Of a stretch of DNA of 64,000 nucleotides, positions 20,633-30,037 are shown one piece after another. The DNA comes from Streptomyces bicolor (GTDB taxonomy: Bacteria > Actinomycetota > Actinomycetes > Streptomycetales > Streptomycetaceae). Positions within the stretch are counted from its first letter, which is position 1. Each line of letters starts with the position of its first letter. The position numbers and the translations under genes are program-made. The stretch covers positions 1 to 64,000 of the forward strand of contig NZ_JOFS01000020.1 of NCBI RefSeq assembly GCF_000719285.1, given 5' to 3'. A model generated the notes under the pieces. The model was not told the origin of the DNA. It did no database searches and was given only the letters and a program-made list of their open reading frames with translations.

Positions 20633-20743
20633 CCCCGTGTCTCCCCGTAGTTGTGATCCAGTGACCGCCGCACAGATTATCGGAGCGCCAACCTCCGTGG
20701 TACACGAGGAGGTTCGCGGTTGCCAACATGACGCTGCTGCCCC

Positions 20744-21534
20744 TCAGATGCCGTCCCACACATGCAGCACGGCCTGTGCGTAGGCGAGCCGGAGGTCCAG
20801 CCGCTGCGACTCGATGTGAAAGATGCTCCCGCCCCGGTAGTCGACGACGGCGTCGGAGCCACCGGACGGATGCCACAGGGCAGGGCTTGGAGGTTCCAGC
20901 TCCCAGGCCGATTCCTTCTTCGCCCCGTCCTTGTCCCCGACCAGCAGCAGAAGCAGCCCCTGGAGGGCTGAGAGCGCCCAGGCGACGAAGTAGATCGGGA
21001 AGCCGAGGATTGACCAGGCCGCCCAGCCCCCCGCCGTTCCCCGCTTCGCGGTCAACGGCTCGGCCCCGGTTGCCGGCTGCAGGGTCCAGTGCGCACGGCG
21101 CGGCCAGGGCAGCACACGTCCGCCGCGCCGCGTGATCCGCCCGATGGGTGTGCCGTCGCCGCCGTAAACGTCGTAAGTGCCTTCGCCGGTGGACCGGACC
21201 GAGCAGAGCACCTCACCCTGGAGGCCGCCGACGGTGAACGGCGGCCGCGCTGTGCGCCCTCCCTTGGGAGCGTCCTGCGGCACGTGGACGTACGCGATCG
21301 CGTTGCCCTTCGTCGCCGGATCCGCCGAGCGGATGGTGACGGTCGGCTCCCCCGCCGTGACCCGGTCGTGCCTGCCCAGCCAATGGTTTGAATCTCGACC
21401 ATGGTCAATGGCGCGGGGTTCGGATACGGCGTCGCGGCCGGGGCCTGCCCGTACTGTCCCGGAGCCTGCGATTGATACTGCGGCTGCCCGGGCGGCTGCC
21501 CCTCCGAAGCCCATCCCCGGCTGCTGTGGTTCAT
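20744..21534 (-). pseudogene. frameshifted gene for Pro-rich membrane protein
   Basis: From ATG at 21534 one frame reads MNHSSRGWASEGQPPGQPQ with a Pro/Gln-rich N-terminus typical of this locus. Near 21370-21400 the coding signal moves to another frame, which continues RVTAGEPTVTIRSADPATKG through a membrane helix (FPIYFVAWALSALQGLLLLL) and ends RLDLRLAYAQAVLHVWDGI. The C-terminal motif is shared with the gene at 17005. One indel explains this; it could be real or a sequencing error. Alternatively, the downstream frame may start internally, but no good start is visible. Confidence 0.6.
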
Positions 21535-22040
21535 GGCCGCCCAACTGTCGTTGACGATGATGACGGACTTCAGGCTCTCAGAGTTCAGTCGTGCAGTCGT
21601 GGGGCGGGTGGGACAGAGCGGTCCCATGAGACCGCGCCTCCACGAATGGACCACAGGTGCAGTACGGGACTTGTAGCAGTTCGGGCGCTCCTTCTCGTGC
21701 CGGGTGAGAAGGACGCGCACCCTCACCCTGCAGCCCGCACAACATCTTCACGAGCTTTACCACATGGATAGGGAACCGCCCTGACCAGCAACTCACCTGC
21801 TTGTAGGGTGTCATGAGCATTAACGGGGAAGCTGAGGCATGAGCGGCGAGTCATCGCCCGTGCGAACGCTGAAGTTGATCACGCCGAGGTGATCCGGCTC
21901 GACCCATCGGTTCGACAGACGGGGTCGAGCGCTCGAGTGACGCTCCATTTCTCTGCGGCTTCGCGGCCACGAGCTCTCCGATGCCTGCGCGGGCACTGAC
22001 TGGTCCCGCGCTCCATCGAGATGCACGGGAGAGGCAGTTC
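21535..22040. promoter_or_regulatory. divergent intergenic region
   Basis: This 506-bp gap separates the minus-strand cassette A from the plus-strand operon starting at 22041. No gene-like frame is convincing. It must contain the operon promoter; GGGAGAGGC just before 22041 is the ribosome site. I could not assign -35/-10 boxes. Confidence 0.35.
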
Positions 22041-23636
22041 ATGTCGTACCCTCCGCCGCCCGGAGGGCCGGGCGGCGCGTATCCGCAGGGATCGCCGCAG
22101 GGTCAGGGAGGTTGGGTGCCGCAGCAGGGCGGCGCGCCGTACCAGCCCCAGGGCACACCGGGGTACGTCGGTTACCCGCCGCCGCCTCAGCCCGGCGCGG
22201 TCCCTGGTTGGCCCGGGGCCCAGCCGTCGTACCCGCAACAGCAGCCCTACCCACAACAACAGCCCTCAGGTGGAGGCGGCGGCAATCAGGGCAAGGGCCT
22301 GAAGAGGGCAGTCATCGGCGTTGTCGTCCTGGCCGTGCTGGCGGTCCTTGGGGTCGGCGGGCTCGCTGTCTACCAGGCCGTCGGCGGAGGCTCGTTGCCC
22401 ACCGCGGGCGGCGACAAGCAGAGCGAGCAACTGCTCAGCCAGGAGGACATCGAGGAGTTGCTCGACGGACGTAGCCAGGCGTTGCAGAGCGGTGACGAGG
22501 ACGCCTATCTCGCCCCCTTCACCGGCAAGGCCAAGGACACGCAGCAGAACCTCTTCCAGAACCTGCGCAAAATACCCTTCTCGCAGGCCGAGTACGCCAT
22601 CCTCAACCAAAGAGGCAACACCACCGACGAATACGGCGACGGGGCGACGGTCGCCCTCGACGTCGCCTTCGTCCACAAGATCCAGAACGTGGACGTCCGG
22701 CCGGTGTCCGAGTGGTACCGCTGGATCATCAAGCGGGAATCGAAGAACGCCGATCCGCAGATCACCAAAGTGGGGCCCTCGCCCGGGGCCTACGGCTCCG
22801 CGAGCTACGTGTACTACCCGGCTCCCTGGGACCTCTACGAGGACATGCACGTCGTGAAGCAGGAACACTCGCTCACGATCTCGGACAAGAAGTACGCCGC
22901 GGACACGGACCGTTTCGCACCGTACATCGAGAAGGCCGCGAAGGACGACATCGAGCTGTGGAAGTCGAAGGGGCCCGCGGGAACCGAGACTCCCACCGGA
23001 TTCGTGGCGGTTCTCGAGCGCGACCGCAAGGCCTATTCCTCCCTGTACGGCTCGGAATCCGTCGAGTGGGAAGCCGGCCAGAGCGTGCCGATGCCCACCT
23101 TCGATGCCGATTCCAGCGGTGACGAGAAGGACCTGGAGTACGGCGGCGCCCGGGTGAAGATGGACATGTCCGGGAAGCGTTTCACCAACGCGACGTACTG
23201 GCCGAAGCTCGTCCAGGAGATCTCCCACCACGAGTTCGCGCACGCCATCGTCCAGCCACTCGAAGCCGCCTCCGGATTCGACTCCGAGACCTACCCGAAC
23301 TGGTGGGTCGTGGAAGGCTTCGCCGACTACGTGGCGTTCCGTTACGACCGTGAGCTCGGCGAGTGGAACATCCGGAGCGACGTCACCGGTAAGGCATTCG
23401 GGGGCTCGCTGCCCAATGAGGCAGGGATCGGCGACGAGGTCTCCACGAATTACACGCTCAGCTACATGGCCCTCCGATTCATCGCCGAAAAGGGCGGCGA
23501 GGCCGCGGCGTTGAAGTTCGTCACCGACCACTACGACAACCCCGACCAGCTCGACCAGCAGCTGCGCGAGGCCACGGGCATGGGCGAGAGCGAGTTCGAG
23601 GCCGCCTGGGCCAGTTACGTGAGGAGCAACAGCTGA
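22041..23636 (+). CDS. membrane-anchored zinc metallopeptidase with Pro-rich N-terminus
   Basis: The 531-residue protein starts at ATG 22041 (MSYPPPPGGPGG). A cytosolic Pro/Gly/Gln-rich stretch of about 85 residues precedes one TM helix (about 90-112, AVIGVVVLAVLAVLGVGGLA). The large outer domain holds a gluzincin motif, HEFAH at 397-401, with a likely third ligand, E425, in WWVVEGFADY. It is therefore predicted active and extracellular. The next gene overlaps its stop (TGATG), so it is first in an operon with the propeller protein, a PVPGG protein and a mycosin. Confidence 0.85.
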   Translation: MSYPPPPGGPGGAYPQGSPQGQGGWVPQQGGAPYQPQGTPGYVGYPPPPQPGAVPGWPGAQPSYPQQQPYPQQQPSGGGGGNQGKGLKRAVIGVVVLAVLAVLGVGGLAVYQAVGGGSLPTAGGDKQSEQLLSQEDIEELLDGRSQALQSGDEDAYLAPFTGKAKDTQQNLFQNLRKIPFSQAEYAILNQRGNTTDEYGDGATVALDVAFVHKIQNVDVRPVSEWYRWIIKRESKNADPQITKVGPSPGAYGSASYVYYPAPWDLYEDMHVVKQEHSLTISDKKYAADTDRFAPYIEKAAKDDIELWKSKGPAGTETPTGFVAVLERDRKAYSSLYGSESVEWEAGQSVPMPTFDADSSGDEKDLEYGGARVKMDMSGKRFTNATYWPKLVQEISHHEFAHAIVQPLEAASGFDSETYPNWWVVEGFADYVAFRYDRELGEWNIRSDVTGKAFGGSLPNEAGIGDEVSTNYTLSYMALRFIAEKGGEAAALKFVTDHYDNPDQLDQQLREATGMGESEFEAAWASYVRSNS

Positions 23637-25285
23637 TGTCCACAGACGGTATGCAGGGAGCCGGCGGCGGGTACGGCCAACAGCCTCCACCGCCCGTACC
23701 CCCGCCGGGATACGGCTATCCCCAGCAGCCTCCGGTGCCGCCGCAGAGCCCGCCACAACCTCCTCAGCCTCCTCAGCTGCCTCCCCAGCAGTACGGGTAC
23801 GGTGCGCCGCAGCAGGCCCCGCAGCCGGGGCCGCCGCAGACGCCCCCACAGGCACCCCCGCCGGGATACGGCTATCCCCAACAGCCCCCGCAGGGCTACG
23901 GCTACCCGCAACAGACTCAGCAGGGGTACGGCTACGCCGGCCCCGGCGGCCCGCCTCACCAGGGGAACGCGCGCAAGAAGCCGGTCGGGATGATCGTGCT
24001 GCTCGTCATGGCCGTACTCGTACTGAGCGGCGCCGGTTACGGGGCCTGGTACATGTTCGTCGGCTCGCCGAGCAACAACGTGCTGTGGAGCGTGGCCGCC
24101 CCCAAGTCGGCGGGATCGTCCGTCGACTCGAACCTCGAAACCAATCGCGGCACCTGGTTCACCGACAAGGCGGTGGTCCAGGCCCTGACCGGCGGCTTGA
24201 AGGCATACGACCTCGATACCGGTAAGCAGTTGTGGGCCACGTCCCTGCCCGGTGGCACCAACCATTCGTGCATCGCGCCCGAGAACTCCTCGGGCGACAT
24301 CGGAGTCGTCACCTATGGAGAGGGCCGCGCCTGCGACCACGTCGTGGCATACGACCTCAACACCGGCAAGGAGCTCTGGGACAAGAAGATCACCCTCGGT
24401 GACTCCTCGGACGGTGCGTCGGTCGCTCGTGCCGGCGATGTCGTCGTCATCAATGGCGGAGACACGGCGCTTGCCCTGAAGGCGGCCGACGGTACGCCGG
24501 CCTGGAATCCGAAGCGGTTCGCGACGGCCGACTGCGGCCCCGGCGGCTTCAGCGGTGGCGAGGCACTGCTCAGGGTCCGTCACTGCCAGATCAACGACCC
24601 CGACGACCCCGACTGGCTCGACGGCTGGGACGAGGTCTCGCTGGTCGACCCAGCCACCGGGCAGGCCCGTTGGACCTACCGTCACGAAATCCCCGAGGAC
24701 AGCTTCGGCGAGCTCTCCAGCGGCAACGTCCTCTCGACGTCTCCCATCGTCATGATCCGGGAGGGCGACAACGGAGAAGAGCTCTTCTCTCTTGACGACA
24801 AGACAGGGAAGGTACGCAGCGAGTTCTCGCCCGCCAAGCCGGCCGAATACCTCCACACCGCCGGCTCGGACGGCGGTCGCTGGCCGGAGGCCGGTGTCTT
24901 CGGTGACACGTTTGTCATGGGCGTGACCGACGAGAAGAGCAAGGGCCTCATAGCGGCGTACGACCTCGACAGCGGTAAGCAGTTGTGGAAGACGGAGCCG
25001 ACCGAGTTCAAGAAGTACTACCCGCTGCCGACGGCCGGAAGCGATCGCATCCTGGCCTACGTGACCAGCGTTGACAACGACAAGGGGCCCGAGCTGGTCG
25101 AATTCGGAGCCGAGGACGGCTCGATGAAGACGGTCGTGGAGTACCCGGTCGAAGTCGGCAAGGCGATGGGCACCAGCGGCACGCCGTTCTGGCACGAGGA
25201 CCGGCTCTACATGGCCTTGGCGGATCCCCTCACCGGCCTGTCGAACAAGGCGTACACCCTGGTCGCCCTCCCCACCACCGCCTAG
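23636..25285 (+). CDS. membrane-anchored PQQ-like beta-propeller protein
   Basis: The 549-residue protein has about 105 Pro/Gln-rich cytosolic residues with GYGYPQQ repeats, one TM helix (about 118-138), and an outer domain of PQQ-type propeller repeats such as LKAYDLDTGKQLWATSLPGG, VVAYDLNTGKELWDKKI and AAYDLDSGKQLWKTEPTEF. Such domains usually bind partners or act as scaffolds rather than enzymes. It overlaps the metallopeptidase stop by one base, showing tight coupling. A hairpin follows at 25309. Confidence 0.85.
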   Translation: MSTDGMQGAGGGYGQQPPPPVPPPGYGYPQQPPVPPQSPPQPPQPPQLPPQQYGYGAPQQAPQPGPPQTPPQAPPPGYGYPQQPPQGYGYPQQTQQGYGYAGPGGPPHQGNARKKPVGMIVLLVMAVLVLSGAGYGAWYMFVGSPSNNVLWSVAAPKSAGSSVDSNLETNRGTWFTDKAVVQALTGGLKAYDLDTGKQLWATSLPGGTNHSCIAPENSSGDIGVVTYGEGRACDHVVAYDLNTGKELWDKKITLGDSSDGASVARAGDVVVINGGDTALALKAADGTPAWNPKRFATADCGPGGFSGGEALLRVRHCQINDPDDPDWLDGWDEVSLVDPATGQARWTYRHEIPEDSFGELSSGNVLSTSPIVMIREGDNGEELFSLDDKTGKVRSEFSPAKPAEYLHTAGSDGGRWPEAGVFGDTFVMGVTDEKSKGLIAAYDLDSGKQLWKTEPTEFKKYYPLPTAGSDRILAYVTSVDNDKGPELVEFGAEDGSMKTVVEYPVEVGKAMGTSGTPFWHEDRLYMALADPLTGLSNKAYTLVALPTTA

Positions 25286-25308
25286 CGGCGACACGGACAA
25301 CGGCCGGC

Positions 25309-25340
25309 TGCCGCCCGACTCCCACGAGGATCGGGCGGCA
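25309..25340 (+). terminator. hairpin after the propeller gene
   Basis: TGCCGCCCGA at 25309-25318 pairs perfectly with TCGGGCGGCA at 25331-25340. It may be a partial terminator, as more same-strand genes follow. Confidence 0.6.
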
Positions 25341-25391
25341 CCCGACCGTATGAACGACCCGACCACTCGCACCGAGGAGACCGCCGGCCTC

Positions 25392-25697
25392 ATGCCGCCC
25401 GACACCCCCACCCCACCGGCAACCCCCGAGCAGGCCCTGGCCATCGTCCGCAGCCGCTACGCCCAACCCACGCTGCCGGACGGCACACCGGCCCCGATGC
25501 ACGTCCACGAATTCGACCTCGGCTACCTGGTGTACGCGACGTTCCCGCCCACCACCGACGCCTCGGGCCGGCCGCAGCCCGCGCCACCCGGCGGCAGCAA
25601 GATCGTCGTCGCGAAGGACACCGGCGAGACGGTCACCGTCCCCAACTACCCGGTGGAGGCGGCCATAGCGCTCTACCGCGAACAAGCCCGTCGATAA
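25392..25697 (+). CDS. small soluble protein, possibly YrhB/Imm35-like
   Basis: The protein is 101 residues from ATG 25392, behind GAGGAGA; an earlier ATG at 25350 has no ribosome site and abuts the hairpin. After a Pro-rich start it has helix ALAIVRSRYAQP, then strands with LGYLVYATFPP, GGSKIVVAKDTGETVTVPNY and a final helix. This order recalls the YrhB/immunity-protein-35 type fold, where a GG-x-x-I-V-V strand is followed by a turn with DTG. That resemblance is weak and unverified. It lies within the T7SS plus-strand operon. Confidence 0.6.
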   Translation: MPPDTPTPPATPEQALAIVRSRYAQPTLPDGTPAPMHVHEFDLGYLVYATFPPTTDASGRPQPAPPGGSKIVVAKDTGETVTVPNYPVEAAIALYREQARR

Positions 25698-25916
25698 GAT
25701 CGTTATATGAGCTCCACGGGACCGGTCACACCTTGCGTCTGCGAAGGCCATAGGGTGTCGGGAGACTCACGGGGGTGCCGAAAGACGCGCGAGTGGCTCG
25801 ATCAGGTCGAGCCTCGCGACGACCTGGGCTACGGGTCGGTGGAGATGCGGGCTCCTTTCGTGTGAGCCCGGACCACGCATCGTGCTCCCTCGCAGAAGGA
25901 CGTGTGAGAGGGAACC

Positions 25917-26975
25917 ATGTCTTACCCCACGCCGCCCGGCGGCGGTAATCCGTATGGGCAGCCGCCCCCGCAGAGTGGTTGGCAACCGCAAGGGCAGGTA
26001 CCGGGAGCGGCTCCGGCACCGCCGCCCATGCCGGCGGCGCCCCCCGGGCCTCCCCCGGCGGCCGCTCCGGCTCAGCCGGGGCCGTCTCCGTACGGTGGGT
26101 ACGCTCCGCCCGGGAGCCCTGTTCCTGGGGGCCCTGTCCCCGGGGGTCCCGTCCCCGGAGGTCCTGTACCCGGCGGCCCTGTCCCGGGGTACCCCGTCCC
26201 CGGCGGCCCGGTACCCGGGGCGCCGGTGCCCCCCTCGGGCGGCGGCCGGACCGGCCGTAAGGCCTTCGGCATCGTCCTCACCGTCTTCGGCGTACTCGGC
26301 ATGCTCGGCGGCGGGGCGCTGGTGGCCCACGCGTACAGCAACGCGCAGCAGACGATCCCCAACCAGGCCTACGACGCGGTGGTGTGGCGCAACGAAACCA
26401 CGGAGTCGATTTTCCCGGAGACCATCGGCGACCCGCCCAACTACACGTACGAGGCGTCGGACAAGAAGATCGCGCAGTGGAACCGGATGGGCATCTCCGA
26501 GGACACCTCGTGCTCCAAGGGCCTCAGCGGAGAGACCAAGGAGAAGGCGCTGGAGCTCGGCTGCGAGGCCGTGCTGCGTGCGACGTACGTCGATCTCACC
26601 GGTGAGATGGTCGCCACCATCGCGATAGTCGTGATGCCCAAGGACAGCGAAGCCGGGTCGGAGCTGGGCGAGTACCTCAGGGAGCAGTCGAACGAGGATG
26701 TCCCCGACGCCGCGGTGGTTCCGCTGACGGTTCCCGGGACCCTCGCGGCGAAGTGGCAGGAGAGCAGGCGCAACGGCATGGGCGGGGACCCCGTCGGAAC
26801 GTACGCCGTCGCTGTCACCACCGGCGCGGTCGACGGACGCGCTTCGGCCAACCTGCCCGGCGACTTCGCCGACTACAACGAAGAGGACCGAAAGCCGTGG
26901 ATGGACGAGGCCGAGGCCCTCGCCGGGACGTTCGGCACGCACATCAGGAACCTGGCGAGGTGGACCTCACGGTGA
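25917..26975 (+). CDS. single-TM protein with PVPGG repeats
   Basis: The 352-residue protein (MSYPTPPGGGNPYG) opens like the metallopeptidase at 22041. About 115 residues are Pro/Gly-rich and include a PVPGG repeat (see 26118). One TM helix follows (about 120-142, AFGIVLTVFGVLGMLGGGAL), then an outer domain of about 210 residues with two cysteines (TSCSKGL and LGCEAVL) that could pair. I do not recognise the outer domain. Its TGA overlaps the mycosin GTG by four bases, suggesting the two act together at the membrane. Confidence 0.8.
   Translation: MSYPTPPGGGNPYGQPPPQSGWQPQGQVPGAAPAPPPMPAAPPGPPPAAAPAQPGPSPYGGYAPPGSPVPGGPVPGGPVPGGPVPGGPVPGYPVPGGPVPGAPVPPSGGGRTGRKAFGIVLTVFGVLGMLGGGALVAHAYSNAQQTIPNQAYDAVVWRNETTESIFPETIGDPPNYTYEASDKKIAQWNRMGISEDTSCSKGLSGETKEKALELGCEAVLRATYVDLTGEMVATIAIVVMPKDSEAGSELGEYLREQSNEDVPDAAVVPLTVPGTLAAKWQESRRNGMGGDPVGTYAVAVTTGAVDGRASANLPGDFADYNEEDRKPWMDEAEALAGTFGTHIRNLARWTSR
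26118..26234 (+). repeat. 15-bp tandem repeat coding PVPGG
   Basis: About seven or eight units of 15 bp (CCTGTCCCCGGGGGT-like) encode P-V-P-G-G, with the last units varied (GYPVPGG, GAPVPPS). Synonymous differences between units show that the amino acid sequence is being kept. Confidence 0.85.
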
Positions 26976-28198
26976 AGCTCCGGACCATAGGCATACGCGC
27001 GACCTGCACCACGCTCGCCCTCACCGGCCTGCTGGGCACGCTGGCCACCACGCCCGCGCAGGCGGCCACGCCGGTCGGCTGGGAGGGGCAGGCGCTCGGC
27101 CTGTCCGCGGCGCAGCAGCAGAGCCAGGGCGAGGGGATGACGGTCGCCGTTCTCGACTCGGGTGTGATGGAGAACCATCCCGCCCTCAAGGGCAGGGTGA
27201 CCACCGGACCCGACTTCCTCGAGGACGGACTGGAGCCGGGGGACCCGAAGTGGGGGCAGCACGGCACCGCCATGGCCTCGGACGTCCTCAAGGTGGCTCC
27301 GAAAGCCAAGATCCTCTCTGTTCGCGTGATCGACGACGAGCAGGACGAGACACCCGACATCGAGGACCTGAAAGACCTTCGGAACCAGGGCAAGAGCCCC
27401 ATCGCCGAAGGCATCCAGTACGCGGTCGACCACGGTGCCGATGTGATCTCCATGTCGCTCGGCAGCAGCGACTGGTTCAACACGTACGCCGCCGAGGAGT
27501 CCGCGGCCGTGGACTACGCCCTGGTGGCAGGCGTGCCGGTGCTCGCCTCGGCCGGCAACTCGGGTGACGGGCTCAACAGCGTTTCGTACCCGGCCGGTTA
27601 CGCCGGCGTGATCGCGGTGGCCGCCACCCAACAGAACGGCACCCGCGCCGAGTTCTCGACGGTGCACACCTACAACGACATCGCCGCGCCGGGCGTCGCC
27701 ATCACCAGCGCGACGAACACCGGCGGCTACAAGCCGGTCAACGGCACCTCACCGGCCTGCGCACTGGCCGCCGGCGTCGTGGCGCTCATGAAGGCGAAGA
27801 ACCCGAAGCTGACCCCGGCCCAGGTGAACGACGTCCTGATCGCCACCGCACAGCGCCCCGCCGGGGGTGGCAGTGCCCTGCTCGGCTACGGGCCGATCAA
27901 CGCGAACGCGGCGGTGAAGGCCTCCGCCTCGCCTCCCAAGGACGAGACGGCGCCGGCGGCGTACGAGGGCAAGGAGCACTTCGCGACTCCGGACGGCACC
28001 CCGAAGTCCACGCACCCCGCGCTGGAGCAGGAGCTGGTGATGACGGGCGGGGCCGCCGCCGGCGTGGGGCTGGTGGCGGTGATCGGCGGTGTCCTCCTGG
28101 TGCGGTCGGGCCGCCGCAGGGGGCCGGCGGCCATGGCCGCGCCGGCGCCGATGGGACCGGCGGGCATGATGCCGCCTCAGGGGCCGTATTCGGGCTGA
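26972..28198 (+). CDS. mycosin-type S8 serine protease
   Basis: Mycosins are subtilisin-like membrane proteases that stabilise ESX systems. The 408-residue protein starts at GTG 26972 with a signal peptide (residues 1-31, ending TPAQAA). The catalytic triad is D62 (VAVLDSGV), H97 (QHGTAM) and S260 (NGTSPAC), with N196 as oxyanion residue. A C-terminal TM helix lies near residues 363-383 (GLVAVIGGVLLVRSGRRR). It is translationally coupled to the PVPGG protein. It is more divergent from the three other mycosins here than the tandem pair at 44-47 kb is from each other. Confidence 0.92.
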   Translation: MKLRTIGIRATCTTLALTGLLGTLATTPAQAATPVGWEGQALGLSAAQQQSQGEGMTVAVLDSGVMENHPALKGRVTTGPDFLEDGLEPGDPKWGQHGTAMASDVLKVAPKAKILSVRVIDDEQDETPDIEDLKDLRNQGKSPIAEGIQYAVDHGADVISMSLGSSDWFNTYAAEESAAVDYALVAGVPVLASAGNSGDGLNSVSYPAGYAGVIAVAATQQNGTRAEFSTVHTYNDIAAPGVAITSATNTGGYKPVNGTSPACALAAGVVALMKAKNPKLTPAQVNDVLIATAQRPAGGGSALLGYGPINANAAVKASASPPKDETAPAAYEGKEHFATPDGTPKSTHPALEQELVMTGGAAAGVGLVAVIGGVLLVRSGRRRGPAAMAAPAPMGPAGMMPPQGPYSG

Positions 28199-28240
28199 GT
28201 CGCTCGGCATCTGCTCACTGAGAAGCTCACGTTCAGCGAG

Positions 28241-28290
28241 AAGCTCCCGTCGGCCGCAGGCGCATCCTGTCTACCGGCCAACGGGAGCTT
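28241..28290. terminator. terminator of the plus-strand operon
   Basis: AAGCTCCCGT at 28241-28250 pairs with ACGGGAGCTT at 28281-28290, followed by TCGTTT. It lies between convergent genes and may serve both. Confidence 0.65.
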
Positions 28291-28303
28291 TCGTTTGCCT
28301 CGT

Positions 28304-28879
28304 TCAGACAGGTGCGGCGGCACTCCGCTCATGGACCGGCGCCAGCCCCGAGCAGTCGTGCCCACTCGAGGGATCCGGCTCGTACACCCAGGCCAGGGCA
28401 GCGAGCTGCACCAGCAGCAGTACGGGGACGAGGCACGCGGCCACCATGGCCACACGCCCCTGCCACACCGCCCCCGGCCGCTGCCCCCGCCGGCGAGCTC
28501 CGCGGCGCAGAGCCGTCAGGAGCAGCAGGGCGGCCAGGGCGCAGACGGGGGCGGCCCAGGCGGTGACGTACATCCGGGTGGACGGGCCCAGGTACCGGCA
28601 GTTCCGGAAGACGTCGCCCTCGAACGAGAAGTGGGCCGCCACCAGCCCCGCCGAAGCGACGACGAGGGCGGGCACCAGGAGGGACCAGCGGCGCCAGGAG
28701 GCGGCCGGGGTGGTGGTGGCAGGTGTCGGGTGGGTGTCTGTGCTCATCAGGTCTTCCAGGCTGACGTTCTGGTACGAGTCGCTGTGCTGGATGTTGAGCC
28801 AGTCGAAGCCCAGAGCCTCGGGAAGGGCAGCCACGCGCCAGAAGACCCCGGACACCCCCGCCAACCGGTCCCCCGGCAT
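28304..28879 (-). CDS. three-TM membrane protein, start uncertain
   Basis: A Thr/Pro-rich stretch (MSTDTHPTPATTTPAA) is followed by three hydrophobic helices (LLVPALVVASAGLVAAHF, then AWAAPVCALAALLLL, then VAMVAACLVPVLLLV). The ATG at 28747 has a GGAAG site and would give 147 residues. Coding-like sequence with high GC3 continues upstream in frame (GFDWLNIQHSDSYQNVSLED), so I extend it to ATG 28879; the true start may be further still. Function is unknown. It stands alone, convergent with the mycosin gene. Confidence 0.55.
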   Translation of the reverse strand: MPGDRLAGVSGVFWRVAALPEALGFDWLNIQHSDSYQNVSLEDLMSTDTHPTPATTTPAASWRRWSLLVPALVVASAGLVAAHFSFEGDVFRNCRYLGPSTRMYVTAWAAPVCALAALLLLTALRRGARRRGQRPGAVWQGRVAMVAACLVPVLLLVQLAALAWVYEPDPSSGHDCSGLAPVHERSAAAPV

Positions 28880-29114
28880 CCGCAGACCGCGCAGCACGTC
28901 CGGCCGCCGCTCCCACCGGGGCTTCGGCACCGGTGCCCCGGCACGGCCACCGAACTGCCCAGCGACCGCTCGCCGTTCGGCAGAGCGTCGTCGGCTCGCG
29001 TGCTGGCGGCCTTGTAGGGCCGGTAACGAGTAGGGTCGGACGACAATCCTCAGCCTCCCGAGCCACATGCTGGGACCGCGCGGCCATGGCTTGCTGGAGC
29101 GGTGGAAGGACGTA

Positions 29115-29705
29115 ATGCGAGAACCAACTGTGCAGGAACGAGAGACTCAAGTCCCCATGGGGAAGGTCGCCTTCGACCACCCAGGGACTCGGACCGCCTG
29201 GGCCAAGGCAAGAGGCACAACGATCACGCGTATGTCACTGGCGACCTTCCTCTTCGTGGCGTCGTTCATCACGCTCAGCGTGCTGCAGGGCTTCGGCATC
29301 ATCACTCTGCCAGGCAGCGAGAAAAAGGACGGCGGACTCCTCGGCCTGATCCTGACTCTGCTGCTCTTCGTCTACGTCGCTTTCCTCTACCTCTACGTCA
29401 GCTCCCTGCGCTGCCTGAAGCGCATCCGACGCGTCCTCGAAGCACACCCATGGCGACCGATCGCCGGCGCTCACAGGCACCGCGCCCTCAAGGACGCCGC
29501 CGGTGTACCCATCCAGCTCCAGTTGAACGCCGCGACGGACTCGACGAAGTCGGATGGCTTCATGTCGGCCCGCGGCACGGTCCACCGCCGCCGCTGGCCG
29601 CAGGCGATGGAGCACGGCGCCTGGTACGCGGGGGACGCCGATGGCCACGGTGTCCTCGGGCTGCCGGGCGGGACCGACCTCATGGAGGTCCAGCCCCGGC
29701 GCTGA
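29115..29705 (+). CDS. two-TM protein related to the 30038 gene product
   Basis: The 196-residue protein starts at ATG 29115 after GGAAGGA. It has two hydrophobic helices (about residues 41-62 and 75-98) and a soluble C-terminus with RRRWPQAMEHGAWYAGDADG and DLMEVQPRR. This matches the pattern of the protein at 30038 (SRWPDGIANGVWFAGDE, then ELLFMQPTEW) and of the remnant at 29765. All three are one family. It lies on the opposite strand, which suggests local duplication with inversion. Function is unknown. Confidence 0.7.
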   Translation: MREPTVQERETQVPMGKVAFDHPGTRTAWAKARGTTITRMSLATFLFVASFITLSVLQGFGIITLPGSEKKDGGLLGLILTLLLFVYVAFLYLYVSSLRCLKRIRRVLEAHPWRPIAGAHRHRALKDAAGVPIQLQLNAATDSTKSDGFMSARGTVHRRRWPQAMEHGAWYAGDADGHGVLGLPGGTDLMEVQPRR

Positions 29706-29764
29706 TCGTCCTGCTGGCAGGCGGAAGGCACCTGGTACGCGGAAGATCCGGGAGCCTGGTCGAA

Positions 29765-30000
29765 CTACCGGTAGTAGGAGACGGCCTTCTCGATGCCGGC
29801 ACGCCTGGCCTTCTCGATGCGAGCTTCCCCGGCGCTTTCGCCCACACGCCGGTTTCGATGTCCTGCGGCCAGCCGTTACCGCCCAGGGCGTACTTCGCGA
29901 GCATCGTGATCGATCCAGTCTCGCGTAGAAGGCGCCCCGTGACCAGAGATCCAAGTATCCCGACAATCGCGAGAGGCAGAAGGTAGTCGATCTTTGCACT
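29765..30000 (-). pseudogene. truncated copy of the adjacent 30038 gene
   Basis: One frame reads KIDYLLPLAIVGILGSLVTG through GGNGWPQDIETGVW. After an internal deletion and frame change, the other reads ESAGEARIEKARRAGIEKAV-SYYR and stops at 29765. The intact neighbour reads SRWPDGIANGVW, then SAGEDRVGRAKRAGIKRPVR-YR. The remnant has thus lost roughly 35 residues between the two motifs and most of its N-terminus. It lies directly downstream of the intact copy on the same strand. Confidence 0.75.
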
Positions 30001-30037
30001 CTCCCGGGCCGACCCGTCCTCGTCCAGAAAAGGCCGA

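Noticed and set aside
25392..25697. Firm assignment as an immunity protein
   Set aside because: The YrhB/Imm35 resemblance rests on one strand pattern, and there is no adjacent toxin.
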